From Photobacterium sp. CCB-ST2H9 (GTDB lineage Bacteria; Pseudomonadota; Gammaproteobacteria; Enterobacterales; Vibrionaceae), in the NCBI RefSeq assembly GCF_023151555.2, contig NZ_CP100426.1, positions 62,001 to 126,000 of the forward strand: 64,000 bases of DNA, read 5' to 3'. Below, one piece after another: positions 54,974 to 63,610 of this stretch (position 1 is the stretch's first letter; each line of letters begins with the position of its first letter). The position numbers and the translations under genes were made by a program. The notes below the pieces were generated by a model. It saw only the letters and a program-made list of their open reading frames with translations. It did not search any database and was not told where the DNA came from.

Positions 54974-57623
54974 ACTCGATCATTCCTTGTTCATCGACGG
55001 AAATCGTCAGTGTGGTATGGGTGCTTTCCTCACCCTGATGCGACAGCAGCTCGGTCGACAGCTGAGGCAGTAACTGGCGGTTAATGACCGCATCAATGTT
55101 ACGGGCACCCGTTTCGCTCAGGCGGCAGTGGCCCAGTACGAAATCGACCAGATCCTGTTCAAAGGCCAGTGTGAGATCATGGTGTGTTTTCAGGCGCTCG
55201 CCCAGTTTGCCCAGTTTATGCTTGATGATGTCGGTCATCGCGTCATCAGCCAGTGGCAGATAAGGGATCACATTCATTCGGGCCAGCAGAGCTGGTTTGA
55301 AGTAGCGGTTCAGTGTCGGACGAATCGCTTCACCAATTTGCGACGCCGTGATGTCGTCACTCTGCTGAGACAGCGCTTCAATCTCCTGTGTTGCCAGGTT
55401 ACTGGTCATCAGGATCAGGGTGTTCTTGAAGTCAATCGCACGGCCTTCACCGTCGTTCAGCACCCCTTTGTCAAAGACCTGATAGAACAGGTTCATGACT
55501 TCAGGATCGGCTTTTTCGACTTCGTCGAGCAGGACAACGGAGTAAGGTCGCTGGCGAACGGCTTCCGTCAGCATGCCACCTTCACCATAACCGACATAGC
55601 CCGGAGGTGAGCCGATCAGCCGGGAAACGGTATGTTTCTCCTGGAATTCCGACATATTGATGGTGGTCATAAAGCGCTCACCACCGAATAACTGATCGGC
55701 AACCACGCGTGCGGTTTCGGTTTTACCCACACCACTCGGGCCGACCAGCAGGAATACACCCATCGGTGCATCCGGGTTCATCAAGCTGGCTTTCGCTGCA
55801 CGAATCCCTTCACTCAGGGAATCAATGGCGAAAGGCTGCCCTTTGATGGCGCCAGACAGAGAATCGCTCAGATTCAGCACAGAAGCGGATTCATCTTTCA
55901 GCACTTTCCCGACCGGGACGCCTGTCCAGTCTGCGATGACCTGACTGATTTCAGCCGGACCAACTTCAAAGTGAACCAGTGCTTCATCACCGCGGCATTC
56001 GTCGAGTGCCCGCTGACAGCGTAGAATGGCTTCGCGGATCGACGCTTCGTCCATGTCCACGGTTTCCTCTGCGGCTTCGGTTGCTTCAGAATCAGCGTCA
56101 GCCTCTGCTTCACCGGTCGCGATATGTAGCTTTTCGCGCAGACTGATCATTTCATCAATCAGCGCTTTTTCTTCTGCCCATTGTGCGGTCAGTTCGGCCA
56201 GTTCTTCTGTCAGTTCGACAATCTGGCTTTCGATGTGCGGGATCAGCGTGGCATTTTTCTTATCACCGGTTTGCTGAATTTCGTCACGTTTCAGACCGTC
56301 CAGCTCACGTTGCAGTGAGGCAATCTGTTGTTGCAGACTTTCAACCGGGGCCGGCGTTGAGCGCAGGCTGATGTTTACACGGGCACAGGCCGTATCCAGA
56401 ACATCAATTGCTTTATCCGGGAGCTGACGACCTGAAATATATCGGGAAGACATTTCTGCCGCACAGGCAATTGCATCATCACGGACATAAATATTGTGCG
56501 CTTTTTCGTAAGCCGGACGCAGACCACGGATGATCAGTGCGGCTTCTTTCGGAGAGGGCTCATCCAGTTTGACCAGCTGGAAACGGCGGGCCAGAGCCGG
56601 GTCTTTCTCGAAATACTTCTTGTATTCCGACCAGGTCGTGGCAGCAATAGTTTTCACTTCGCCGCGGGCTAGTGCTGGTTTGAGCAGGTTGGCTGCGTCA
56701 CTGCCGCCAGCCTGGTTTCCGCCGCCAACCAGTGTGTGTGCTTCATCAATAAACAGAATGATTGGCGTGGGTGAGTTCTTCACTTCTTCCAGCACACCGT
56801 TCAGGCGTTTTTCAAATTCACCTTTCACGCTGGCGCCAGCCTGCAGTAAGCCCATATCCAGGCCAAACAGCTCTACGCCTTTCAGAATATCCGGCACATC
56901 GCCTTCAACAATCTTCAGGGCCAGGCCTTCAACCACGGCAGTTTTACCAACGCCGGGCTCACCAACGGCAATCGGATTGTTTTTACGGCGACGGGCCAGA
57001 ATATCAATGATCTGGCGGATCTCGCGGTCACGGCAGAACACAGGGTCAATTTTGCCTTCGCGTGCTTTACCTGTGAAATCAATGGTGAACTTGCTCAGTG
57101 CCGAACCTTCCTGACGCGGCTCACTGCTTTCTGTGCTGGCAACCTGAGCCTCAATCGACTCCGCGGTAAACTGGTTGAAGTTGCGTTTCAGGGTTTCACT
57201 GTTAATCGGTTCGAACAGTTCCTGAATGTCATGTTGGCCGTAGCGGACCGGGTTTTTCACCAGTGTCAGCAGCAGAGCGCCGGTACGGATTTGCTGATGG
57301 CCCAGATCAATGGAAGACATCAGCCAGGTTTCCTGCAGCCATTCAATCAGCAGGGCAGAAAACACCGGTTTGCCGCCTGCGGCTTTTGCACTGCGCTGTA
57401 AAGAAGCATTCAGTGACTGGCGAATTAAATTTTCAGAGCAGTCAAAACTCGCCAGAATACAATCAAAGTCACTGTTCGGGCGTTCAAGCAGGCTCAATAA
57501 ATAATGTTCAATCGATACTTCTGTTGAACGTTCAGACACAGCAAGTGCGGCTGCATCTTCCAGAGCAACTTTTGCAATGGGATGCAGACGCTGAATCAGA
57601 GAAGCTAAATTTACGTTAATCAT
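54960..57623 (-). CDS. clpV: T6SS sheath-disassembly ATPase ClpV
   Basis: 887 residues from the ATG at 57623. The frame is open to 57695, but MINVNLASLIQRL is the usual ClpV/ClpB-type N-terminus. The N domain (about 1-150) recognises the contracted sheath. Two AAA+ modules follow, with Walker A GEPGVGKT near 221-228 and GPSGVGKT near 628-635, and a coiled-coil middle domain rich in Glu between them (about 410-520) with an acidic Glu/Ala/Asp stretch. ClpV recycles contracted TssB/TssC sheath. It heads the reverse clpV-vasH operon, divergent from hcp. Confidence 0.95.
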   Translation of the reverse strand: MINVNLASLIQRLHPIAKVALEDAAALAVSERSTEVSIEHYLLSLLERPNSDFDCILASFDCSENLIRQSLNASLQRSAKAAGGKPVFSALLIEWLQETWLMSSIDLGHQQIRTGALLLTLVKNPVRYGQHDIQELFEPINSETLKRNFNQFTAESIEAQVASTESSEPRQEGSALSKFTIDFTGKAREGKIDPVFCRDREIRQIIDILARRRKNNPIAVGEPGVGKTAVVEGLALKIVEGDVPDILKGVELFGLDMGLLQAGASVKGEFEKRLNGVLEEVKNSPTPIILFIDEAHTLVGGGNQAGGSDAANLLKPALARGEVKTIAATTWSEYKKYFEKDPALARRFQLVKLDEPSPKEAALIIRGLRPAYEKAHNIYVRDDAIACAAEMSSRYISGRQLPDKAIDVLDTACARVNISLRSTPAPVESLQQQIASLQRELDGLKRDEIQQTGDKKNATLIPHIESQIVELTEELAELTAQWAEEKALIDEMISLREKLHIATGEAEADADSEATEAAEETVDMDEASIREAILRCQRALDECRGDEALVHFEVGPAEISQVIADWTGVPVGKVLKDESASVLNLSDSLSGAIKGQPFAIDSLSEGIRAAKASLMNPDAPMGVFLLVGPSGVGKTETARVVADQLFGGERFMTTINMSEFQEKHTVSRLIGSPPGYVGYGEGGMLTEAVRQRPYSVVLLDEVEKADPEVMNLFYQVFDKGVLNDGEGRAIDFKNTLILMTSNLATQEIEALSQQSDDITASQIGEAIRPTLNRYFKPALLARMNVIPYLPLADDAMTDIIKHKLGKLGERLKTHHDLTLAFEQDLVDFVLGHCRLSETGARNIDAVINRQLLPQLSTELLSHQGEESTHTTLTISVDEQGMIEYAFS

Positions 57624-58151
57624 AGGTCCATCAAATTCGAGTCGTGGAAAGCCTTGATTATAATCAGATTCAAAAATTGCTGACGGCGGAGACAAGGGCT
57701 CTAAGTGGCTGTATTAGTGACTATTTCATGGCTGAATGACATTCCGCATAGGGACATTCCAATCAGGCGTTTCGAAGTGAGCTTTCTTGTAGGAGAAATG
57801 AAAGTTTGTCCTGTGAAATTCACGGATATTCAAAAGTGTGGCAGGGGTTTCAGAATTTACTAAATAAGCGTGTTCTGTCGGGAATTTTTAAAAATGGATA
57901 GTAATAAAAAGAGAGGAAGAGTAAAGCAGAATATGATGTTCATATTTAAAAATGAATTTCTGAAAAATGAGAAAATATTCTAATAAGTTAGACGGATTTC
58001 TTGGGGTTATCGTAATGATTAATTGTAAGTTGTTGATTTGAAATAACTAAAATAGTTGGCACAGTGCTTGCTTTGATATTGGCATCGCAATGATTAGCGA
58101 TATGTTCAAACTAATCAAAACAATTGAATTTGAAACTGAAAGGAAAGCGAT
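57624..58151. other. Divergent clpV / hcp control region
   Basis: 528 bp with no gene. The hcp half is strongly AT-rich and contains the sigma-54 promoter at 58057-58072. No second sigma-54 motif was found facing clpV. VasH enhancer sites are expected upstream of the promoter, but no repeat pattern was clear enough to name. Confidence 0.6.
58057..58072 (+). promoter_or_regulatory. Sigma-54 promoter of hcp
   Basis: TGGCAC-AGTGC-TTGCT matches the -24/-12 consensus TGGCAC-N5-TTGC(A/T) exactly, 80 bp before the hcp start. VasH, the matching activator, is encoded 3 kb away. Confidence 0.92.
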
Positions 58152-58670
58152 ATGCCAACTCCAGCTTATATGTCGATTCACGGTGAAACTCAGGGCCACA
58201 TCACGAAAGATGCTTATACTGCAGATTCTGTAGGTAACACCTGGCAGGAAGCACACGTCAATGAATTCCTGGTACAGGAACTGGACCACGTGCTGACTGT
58301 ACCACGTGACCCGCAAAGTGGTCAGCCAACGGGCCAGCGTGTTCACCGTCCGATTATTGTGACGAAGCAACAAGACCGTACTTCACCACTGCTGTTCAAC
58401 GCACTGGTCAGCGGCGAGAAACTGCCAGAAGCTTACATTAACTTCTACCGTACTTCGACTCAGGGCAAACAAGAGCATTACTACACCATCAAACTGATTG
58501 ATGCGCTGCTGGTTGACATGCAAACCCGCATGGCACATTGCCAGGATGCAGCGACTTCTGACCGTGTGGTTGAAGAAGTGCTGAAACTCACTTACCGCGC
58601 AATCGAAGTGACGCACGAAGTGTGTGGTACTGCGGGTAACGACGACTGGCGTACGCCGCGCGAAGCTTAA
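58152..58670 (+). CDS. hcp: T6SS tube protein Hcp
   Basis: 172 residues, normal Hcp length. The N-terminus MPTPAYMSIHGETQGHIT and the PIIVTKQQDRTSPLLFNALV segment are diagnostic. Hexameric rings stack into the tube that is expelled on contraction and also carry small effectors. AGGAAAG precedes the ATG. A hairpin follows that should lower expression of vgrG relative to hcp. Confidence 0.97.
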   Translation: MPTPAYMSIHGETQGHITKDAYTADSVGNTWQEAHVNEFLVQELDHVLTVPRDPQSGQPTGQRVHRPIIVTKQQDRTSPLLFNALVSGEKLPEAYINFYRTSTQGKQEHYYTIKLIDALLVDMQTRMAHCQDAATSDRVVEEVLKLTYRAIEVTHEVCGTAGNDDWRTPREA

Positions 58671-58687
58671 TCACGCAGATTGGAACA

Positions 58688-58710
58688 GGGGCCTTGTCGG
58701 CCCCTTTTGT
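58688..58710 (+). terminator. Hairpin between hcp and vgrG
   Basis: GGGGCC-TTGTC-GGCCCC followed by TTTTGTTTT, 18 nt after hcp. It probably terminates most transcripts and leaves a minority to enter vgrG. Confidence 0.8.
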
Positions 58711-58747
58711 TTTAGGTTAACCGCCCAAGTTGCATCAGGTAAAAGTA

Positions 58748-61700
58748 ATGAGTAATCAGGTTCAATTTTCGTTTTCAATCGAAGCTGCAGAACACGAATT
58801 CCGCGTAGAAAGTTTTGAAATTAAAGAGCGTCTGTTTCAACCTTTTGAAATGAAGGTCTCATTACTTTCACGTGATGCAGATATTTCACTCGATGATCTG
58901 GTCCGTAAAGCCGGCGTACTGAAACTTTTTGGGCAGGGACGCGATGTTTCCCGTTTGTTCCACGGAATTGTCAAAGAAGTGCGGTTTCTCGGAACCGGCC
59001 GCCAGTTCAGTCGTTACGAGCTGATTCTGGTGCCAGAGTTGTGGTTCCTGACCCAGCGTCAAGATTGCAGGATCTTCCAGGACCAGACAATTAACGAGAT
59101 CATCGAATCTGTGCTGACCGATGCGGGTGTGACGGCATTCCGGATGCTGGCTGATGCCGGTGAGAAGCAGGAATACATTCTGCAATACCGCGAGACCGAT
59201 CTGGCATTTATTCATCGTCTGATGTCTCAGCACGGCCTGTGGTATTTCTTTGATCATACGGAAACCGGCCATGAGCTGGTGATCGTCGATAAAAATGAAC
59301 TCCTGAGTGAACTTCCCAGTACAGCAGACAATGCAACACTGGTTCCTGATGTCGGGGAACATACCATTCTGTTTCATGGTGACTCTGGCGGTGTGCCGGA
59401 TCGCGAGCATATTTTTGATGCGGATTTTGGCAAACGTGTCCACACAGGCTCGGTGTCGCAGTCAGATTATAACTACCTGACGCCGAGAACGAATCTGATG
59501 ACCAGTGTGGCACAACTGGATGAATCAAAAACGTATACGGATCTGGCCATTTACAATTACCCGGGCCGGTACGACCAGCAACCACTCGGTAAATCGCAGT
59601 CGGATTATCGTTTGTCTGCGCATAGAATCTCCGGGACCGAACTGAAAGCCACGGGCTGTGTGATGCGTTTTCTGCCCGGTTACAGTTTCCTGCTGGAAGG
59701 TCACCCACGTCAGTCGCTGAACCGTAATTTCATCCTGCTCGAAGTGGAGCACATCGGCCGTGATCCCCAGGTTCATGCCGAAGAAAACAGCGGCGAACCT
59801 ACCACGTATTACAACCAAATCATCGCATTCCCGGCAGAAATGACATACCGGGCGCCTGTGCTGTCACCCCCTGTTGTGGATGGCCCGCAAACGGCTGTCG
59901 TTGTGGGTCCGGCGAACGAAGAAATTTACACCGATAATCTGGGACGGGTGAAAGTGCAGTTTCACTGGGATCGTCATGGTGTTTTGGATGAACATTCAAC
60001 CTGTTGGGTTCGCGTCAGTCAGACCCTGGCGGGTCCTGACTGGGGCGCCGTGGTATTGCCGCGAATCGGCCATGAGGTCGTGGTGACATTTTTGGATGGT
60101 GATCCTGACCGACCGCTTGTCACCGGCACTGTATACAATGCGCTGCACCTGCCGCCGTACCCGTTGCCTGAACATAAAACAAAAACCGTTCTTCGTACAC
60201 AGACTCATAAAGGCACCGGATTTAACGAAATCTCGTTTGAAGATGAAGCCAATCAAGAGGAAATGTTCTTTCATGCGCAGAAGAACATGCGTACCCGAGT
60301 GCTCAACGATCGGTTTGGTGAAATCGGGCAAGATGAAGAATTGATTGTCGGCCATCAACAAACCAATCAAATTCTGGGGAACCAGAAGGAAACCATCGGC
60401 GGGAATAAAACTTCGTTGATTGAGCAGACGTTTGTCGAAGATGTGGCAAAAGATGTTGTCATCACTTACAACGCGAATGAATCTGTCAATATTGCTCAGG
60501 ATCAGACAAGAAAAGTCCTTGGTCATCAGGATAGTGAAGTCGGTAAAGACGATCGGTTAGAGATTAGTGAAAATCAAGTGACTACGGTTCATGCATCCCG
60601 CAACCTCAACATTGGGGGGAATCATGGGTTCAATGTGGATAGTCAGTTTGCACTCAGTGTCGGGAAAAATGTATCAGTTACTTCCGATGGTCAGACAACC
60701 ATTATCAGTGCGGATGAAATTCAACTGCTCACAGGATCATCGGGTATTGTTTTAAAAAGTGACGGGAAAATTCTGCTCTCTGGCCTCAATGTGACCCTGG
60801 ATGGGGCGGATAAACTGAATGTTCAGGGTGGAAATGTAAAGATAAATCCGGGCCAGGAAACACCACTGCATACGGATATTCCAGTCGCAGCAGCGGTACT
60901 TGCTCAGTTTAATGATGAAACCCACCTTCTGGAGTCAACTTATGCGATTGAGCATCTTCAAGGGCTCACAACAGTTTTTGATCGTGAAAAATTTGCTATG
61001 TGGCTCAGTGGCGTGTTTGGGTACAATATTCCACCTGAAGCTTATCTTGGCTTATTTGAAGACCTGCAAAATGGAGCATTCGAGAATCCGCCAATTGAAG
61101 TGACTTTAGGCAACATTGCTTTTTATGACAATCTTCAGCAAACGATTTTTGTCGGGAAGGGACTGATTCAGGATGCGATAGAGAGTCAGGATCAACAAAG
61201 TAAAGGAAAGCTGCTGGCCATTCTCGTTCATGAGTTCGGACATCACATCGATTATTCTCTGAGAAATGTTTACAGCACATTGGGCGGTGATGCGATGCTT
61301 GATGAGGGAGCAGCATTCGCAGCGATTCTTGGCAACCTGAATATGCGGAAACAATCATCAACCCTCATTGCGCAGTACACGGGTTCGCTGGGAACACAAT
61401 CAATTTCGTTGGAATATCCAGCACTGCATGCGGCGCTCAAAGAGCAGAGAAATTATATTGAAAATGATCAGAAGAGCCAGAATGGCGATCGTGAATATTT
61501 CTCGGCAGGCGGCACAGCTGAGCAAGCACTGAAAGGTAAATATGGCCACCAGTCTGTCGAGTTGGTTTTACTGGAATATTTTACTGAACAAGAAATTAAG
61601 GCAATTTACTATGGAAACTGGCTGCGGGATTACTCACAGGTCGTCGATCCCAAGGTATTAGACCTGAATCTTAACTTACTCATACAACAGGCGGTAGAAA

Positions 61701-63610
61701 CAGATCTGGGTCTGGACAAACTTCGCAATGAACTGTCATCGTATTTAAAAACAATAGCAGACACGACAGAATCACTGAAAAAAAGTGCAATTCAAGGACT
61801 CAATACCGCTCGGGTATATACACAGCGATTCAGTGATGGTCTTTCTGATTTTGCAGATGATGTATCCGGCAGATTGTTTGGATACTCAGAAACATTGAAA
61901 CAGCAAAATGAAATCCTTGAGAAAAAGCGGTCAGATTTAGAAAAAACAAAGGATAATTTATCTGCTGATAATGTGAAAAGCCGTGTGAACATTGAGCATG
62001 CGATTGAAAGCAATCGACAGCACCTGGAATTAATGGAGTCTCTGCAGGCTAAAGTTAAAGCTGGCAATACTCAGCAAAAATCTGCGAGTCAAAGTGCTCA
62101 GGCTGGGCTGGACAAATCTTCACAGGAAATCTCCCAGCTCGAAACAGAAAAGTTTTTTGCAGAGCAAGAAAAGCATATTCCTGAGGCTCAGCAGAAGATT
62201 CAGGCATTGGAAGATCATATCGATTCCGCATTCAATGCAACGAAGGAAATTGCAGCCAAAGAGGTCGATGACCCATCAGGCCTTACCGGTGGTGGTAAAA
62301 CGATCGGAAGCAAAGGTATTTCTCATGAGGCACTGACTCAAGTTGTTGAAATTTTGGCAAGAAAAGAGTTTCCAATGCTCTTTGCTCAAGAGGATAATTC
62401 TCCTTATCGATTAACCCCGGAGAAACTGGGTGCTTATTTGCCTAAAGAACATTTGGATAACCCTCGAGGTGTTACAGCGCCGGAAAATCCTGAGTACGCA
62501 AATATTTTCAGAGGGGATTATCAAGCGATCGAAGGCGAGATTGACTCTGGGAAGTGGTATAAAAATTACTTTAAACAGTCAATTGAATATGCCAAGAGTC
62601 AGCTCAGACTTGCTGTTTCATTGGGAAGAACACCGGAAGGTTTGATTCATTTTGGTCAGGCGCTTCATGTGATGGAAGATATCTTCGCGCATTCTAACTT
62701 CGTGGAACTGGCGCTCAACCGAATTTTGAAGGAACTTCCCGGTTTTTCCGAAGATGAGCGGCGGCATGTGAATGATTGGGTTCAGGCTGTACCAGTCCAG
62801 AGTGCCGATCAGACGGCTCAGAACATTCGTCCTCTGACAACCGGTGTGTTTGGTGCCTCCGATACTTTAGTGAGTTTGCTGTCGGTGGTTGAAAAAACGA
62901 AGGATCACAGTCCGGAAGTGGAAGAGGCACATTTTCAAACTCAATTAAGTATTGCATTAATTTTAATGCAAGATTTTGCGCCAAATGCCGTTGAAATGAT
63001 TTATGATGCCTTCGGCTTGGAATATTCAAGCGAGGATGAAAGAAAAACGGCTGAGCAAGCCCTTGAAAATGCCAAAAAGCTCGATGAGTTATCTTATGAT
63101 TTCAGAGAAAGTTATCATGCGGTGATGGAGGCAATGTTTGGCTTTATTAACCGATTGACTGCTTTGCTGGCTCGTCAGGCGATGGAAGCAATGAAGAATG
63201 CACAGGATGATAGTTCCCCGACGGATCCGACTCATACACAATTGGCAAAAGATCCGGACGATCATCCATTGCATACGATTGCAGCAGAAGCTGCCCGTGA
63301 AATGGTGCGGACTTTTGGGGAGATCATGAGTGAAGTTTGGGATGGTGAAGAAAATAGTAATATGCTCCTGTCATTAGTCGATGATTTCTTTGTTCACCCT
63401 GAGCATATTTCGCCAAAGAGCCCGGGGCATATACAAAATGTATATCATGTGATTGCCGAATGGGCTGCATCAAGCCCCGTTCAGCTGAATCAGGCGAGAA
63501 GCTATCAGGGCCATCTAGAGCATGAGTATCTTAAATTGAAACAGCTTGCTGAATTAAATGATTATCAACTGAAATTTACGACGGATCTGATGAAAAAGGT
63601 GAACCCATGA
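58748..63610 (+). CDS. vgrG: Evolved VgrG with metallopeptidase-like and HET-C-like effector region
   Basis: About 1,620 residues from ATG 58748; the TTG at 58730 is less likely. The spike part (about 1-700) has the gp27-like start (FSFSIEAAEHEFRVESFEIK), the VgrG core (DNLGRVKVQFHWDRHGVLDE, WGAVVLPRIGHEVVVTFLDG) and a beta-needle ending near INPGQE. Beyond it, HEFGHHIDYS near 828-837 and DEGAAFAA about 20 residues later resemble a zinc metallopeptidase HExxH site and its Glu ligand. HET-C-like blocks follow: GNWLRDYSQVVD near 957, LGAYLPKEHLDNP near 1228, HFGQALHVMEDIFAHSNFVE near 1300 and HTQLAKDPDDHPLH near 1496. A coiled coil (about 1053-1168) splits them. This is a cargo spike aimed at a rival cell. 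Base use in the toxin end is more AT-rich than in the spike. Confidence 0.9.
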   Translation: MSNQVQFSFSIEAAEHEFRVESFEIKERLFQPFEMKVSLLSRDADISLDDLVRKAGVLKLFGQGRDVSRLFHGIVKEVRFLGTGRQFSRYELILVPELWFLTQRQDCRIFQDQTINEIIESVLTDAGVTAFRMLADAGEKQEYILQYRETDLAFIHRLMSQHGLWYFFDHTETGHELVIVDKNELLSELPSTADNATLVPDVGEHTILFHGDSGGVPDREHIFDADFGKRVHTGSVSQSDYNYLTPRTNLMTSVAQLDESKTYTDLAIYNYPGRYDQQPLGKSQSDYRLSAHRISGTELKATGCVMRFLPGYSFLLEGHPRQSLNRNFILLEVEHIGRDPQVHAEENSGEPTTYYNQIIAFPAEMTYRAPVLSPPVVDGPQTAVVVGPANEEIYTDNLGRVKVQFHWDRHGVLDEHSTCWVRVSQTLAGPDWGAVVLPRIGHEVVVTFLDGDPDRPLVTGTVYNALHLPPYPLPEHKTKTVLRTQTHKGTGFNEISFEDEANQEEMFFHAQKNMRTRVLNDRFGEIGQDEELIVGHQQTNQILGNQKETIGGNKTSLIEQTFVEDVAKDVVITYNANESVNIAQDQTRKVLGHQDSEVGKDDRLEISENQVTTVHASRNLNIGGNHGFNVDSQFALSVGKNVSVTSDGQTTIISADEIQLLTGSSGIVLKSDGKILLSGLNVTLDGADKLNVQGGNVKINPGQETPLHTDIPVAAAVLAQFNDETHLLESTYAIEHLQGLTTVFDREKFAMWLSGVFGYNIPPEAYLGLFEDLQNGAFENPPIEVTLGNIAFYDNLQQTIFVGKGLIQDAIESQDQQSKGKLLAILVHEFGHHIDYSLRNVYSTLGGDAMLDEGAAFAAILGNLNMRKQSSTLIAQYTGSLGTQSISLEYPALHAALKEQRNYIENDQKSQNGDREYFSAGGTAEQALKGKYGHQSVELVLLEYFTEQEIKAIYYGNWLRDYSQVVDPKVLDLNLNLLIQQAVETDLGLDKLRNELSSYLKTIADTTESLKKSAIQGLNTARVYTQRFSDGLSDFADDVSGRLFGYSETLKQQNEILEKKRSDLEKTKDNLSADNVKSRVNIEHAIESNRQHLELMESLQAKVKAGNTQQKSASQSAQAGLDKSSQEISQLETEKFFAEQEKHIPEAQQKIQALEDHIDSAFNATKEIAAKEVDDPSGLTGGGKTIGSKGISHEALTQVVEILARKEFPMLFAQEDNSPYRLTPEKLGAYLPKEHLDNPRGVTAPENPEYANIFRGDYQAIEGEIDSGKWYKNYFKQSIEYAKSQLRLAVSLGRTPEGLIHFGQALHVMEDIFAHSNFVELALNRILKELPGFSEDERRHVNDWVQAVPVQSADQTAQNIRPLTTGVFGASDTLVSLLSVVEKTKDHSPEVEEAHFQTQLSIALILMQDFAPNAVEMIYDAFGLEYSSEDERKTAEQALENAKKLDELSYDFRESYHAVMEAMFGFINRLTALLARQAMEAMKNAQDDSSPTDPTHTQLAKDPDDHPLHTIAAEAAREMVRTFGEIMSEVWDGEENSNMLLSLVDDFFVHPEHISPKSPGHIQNVYHVIAEWAASSPVQLNQARSYQGHLEHEYLKLKQLAELNDYQLKFTTDLMKKVNP

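Noticed and set aside
58047..58373. Antisense gene over the hcp start
   Set aside because: It is the complement of the hcp promoter and coding region and has no protein-like features.
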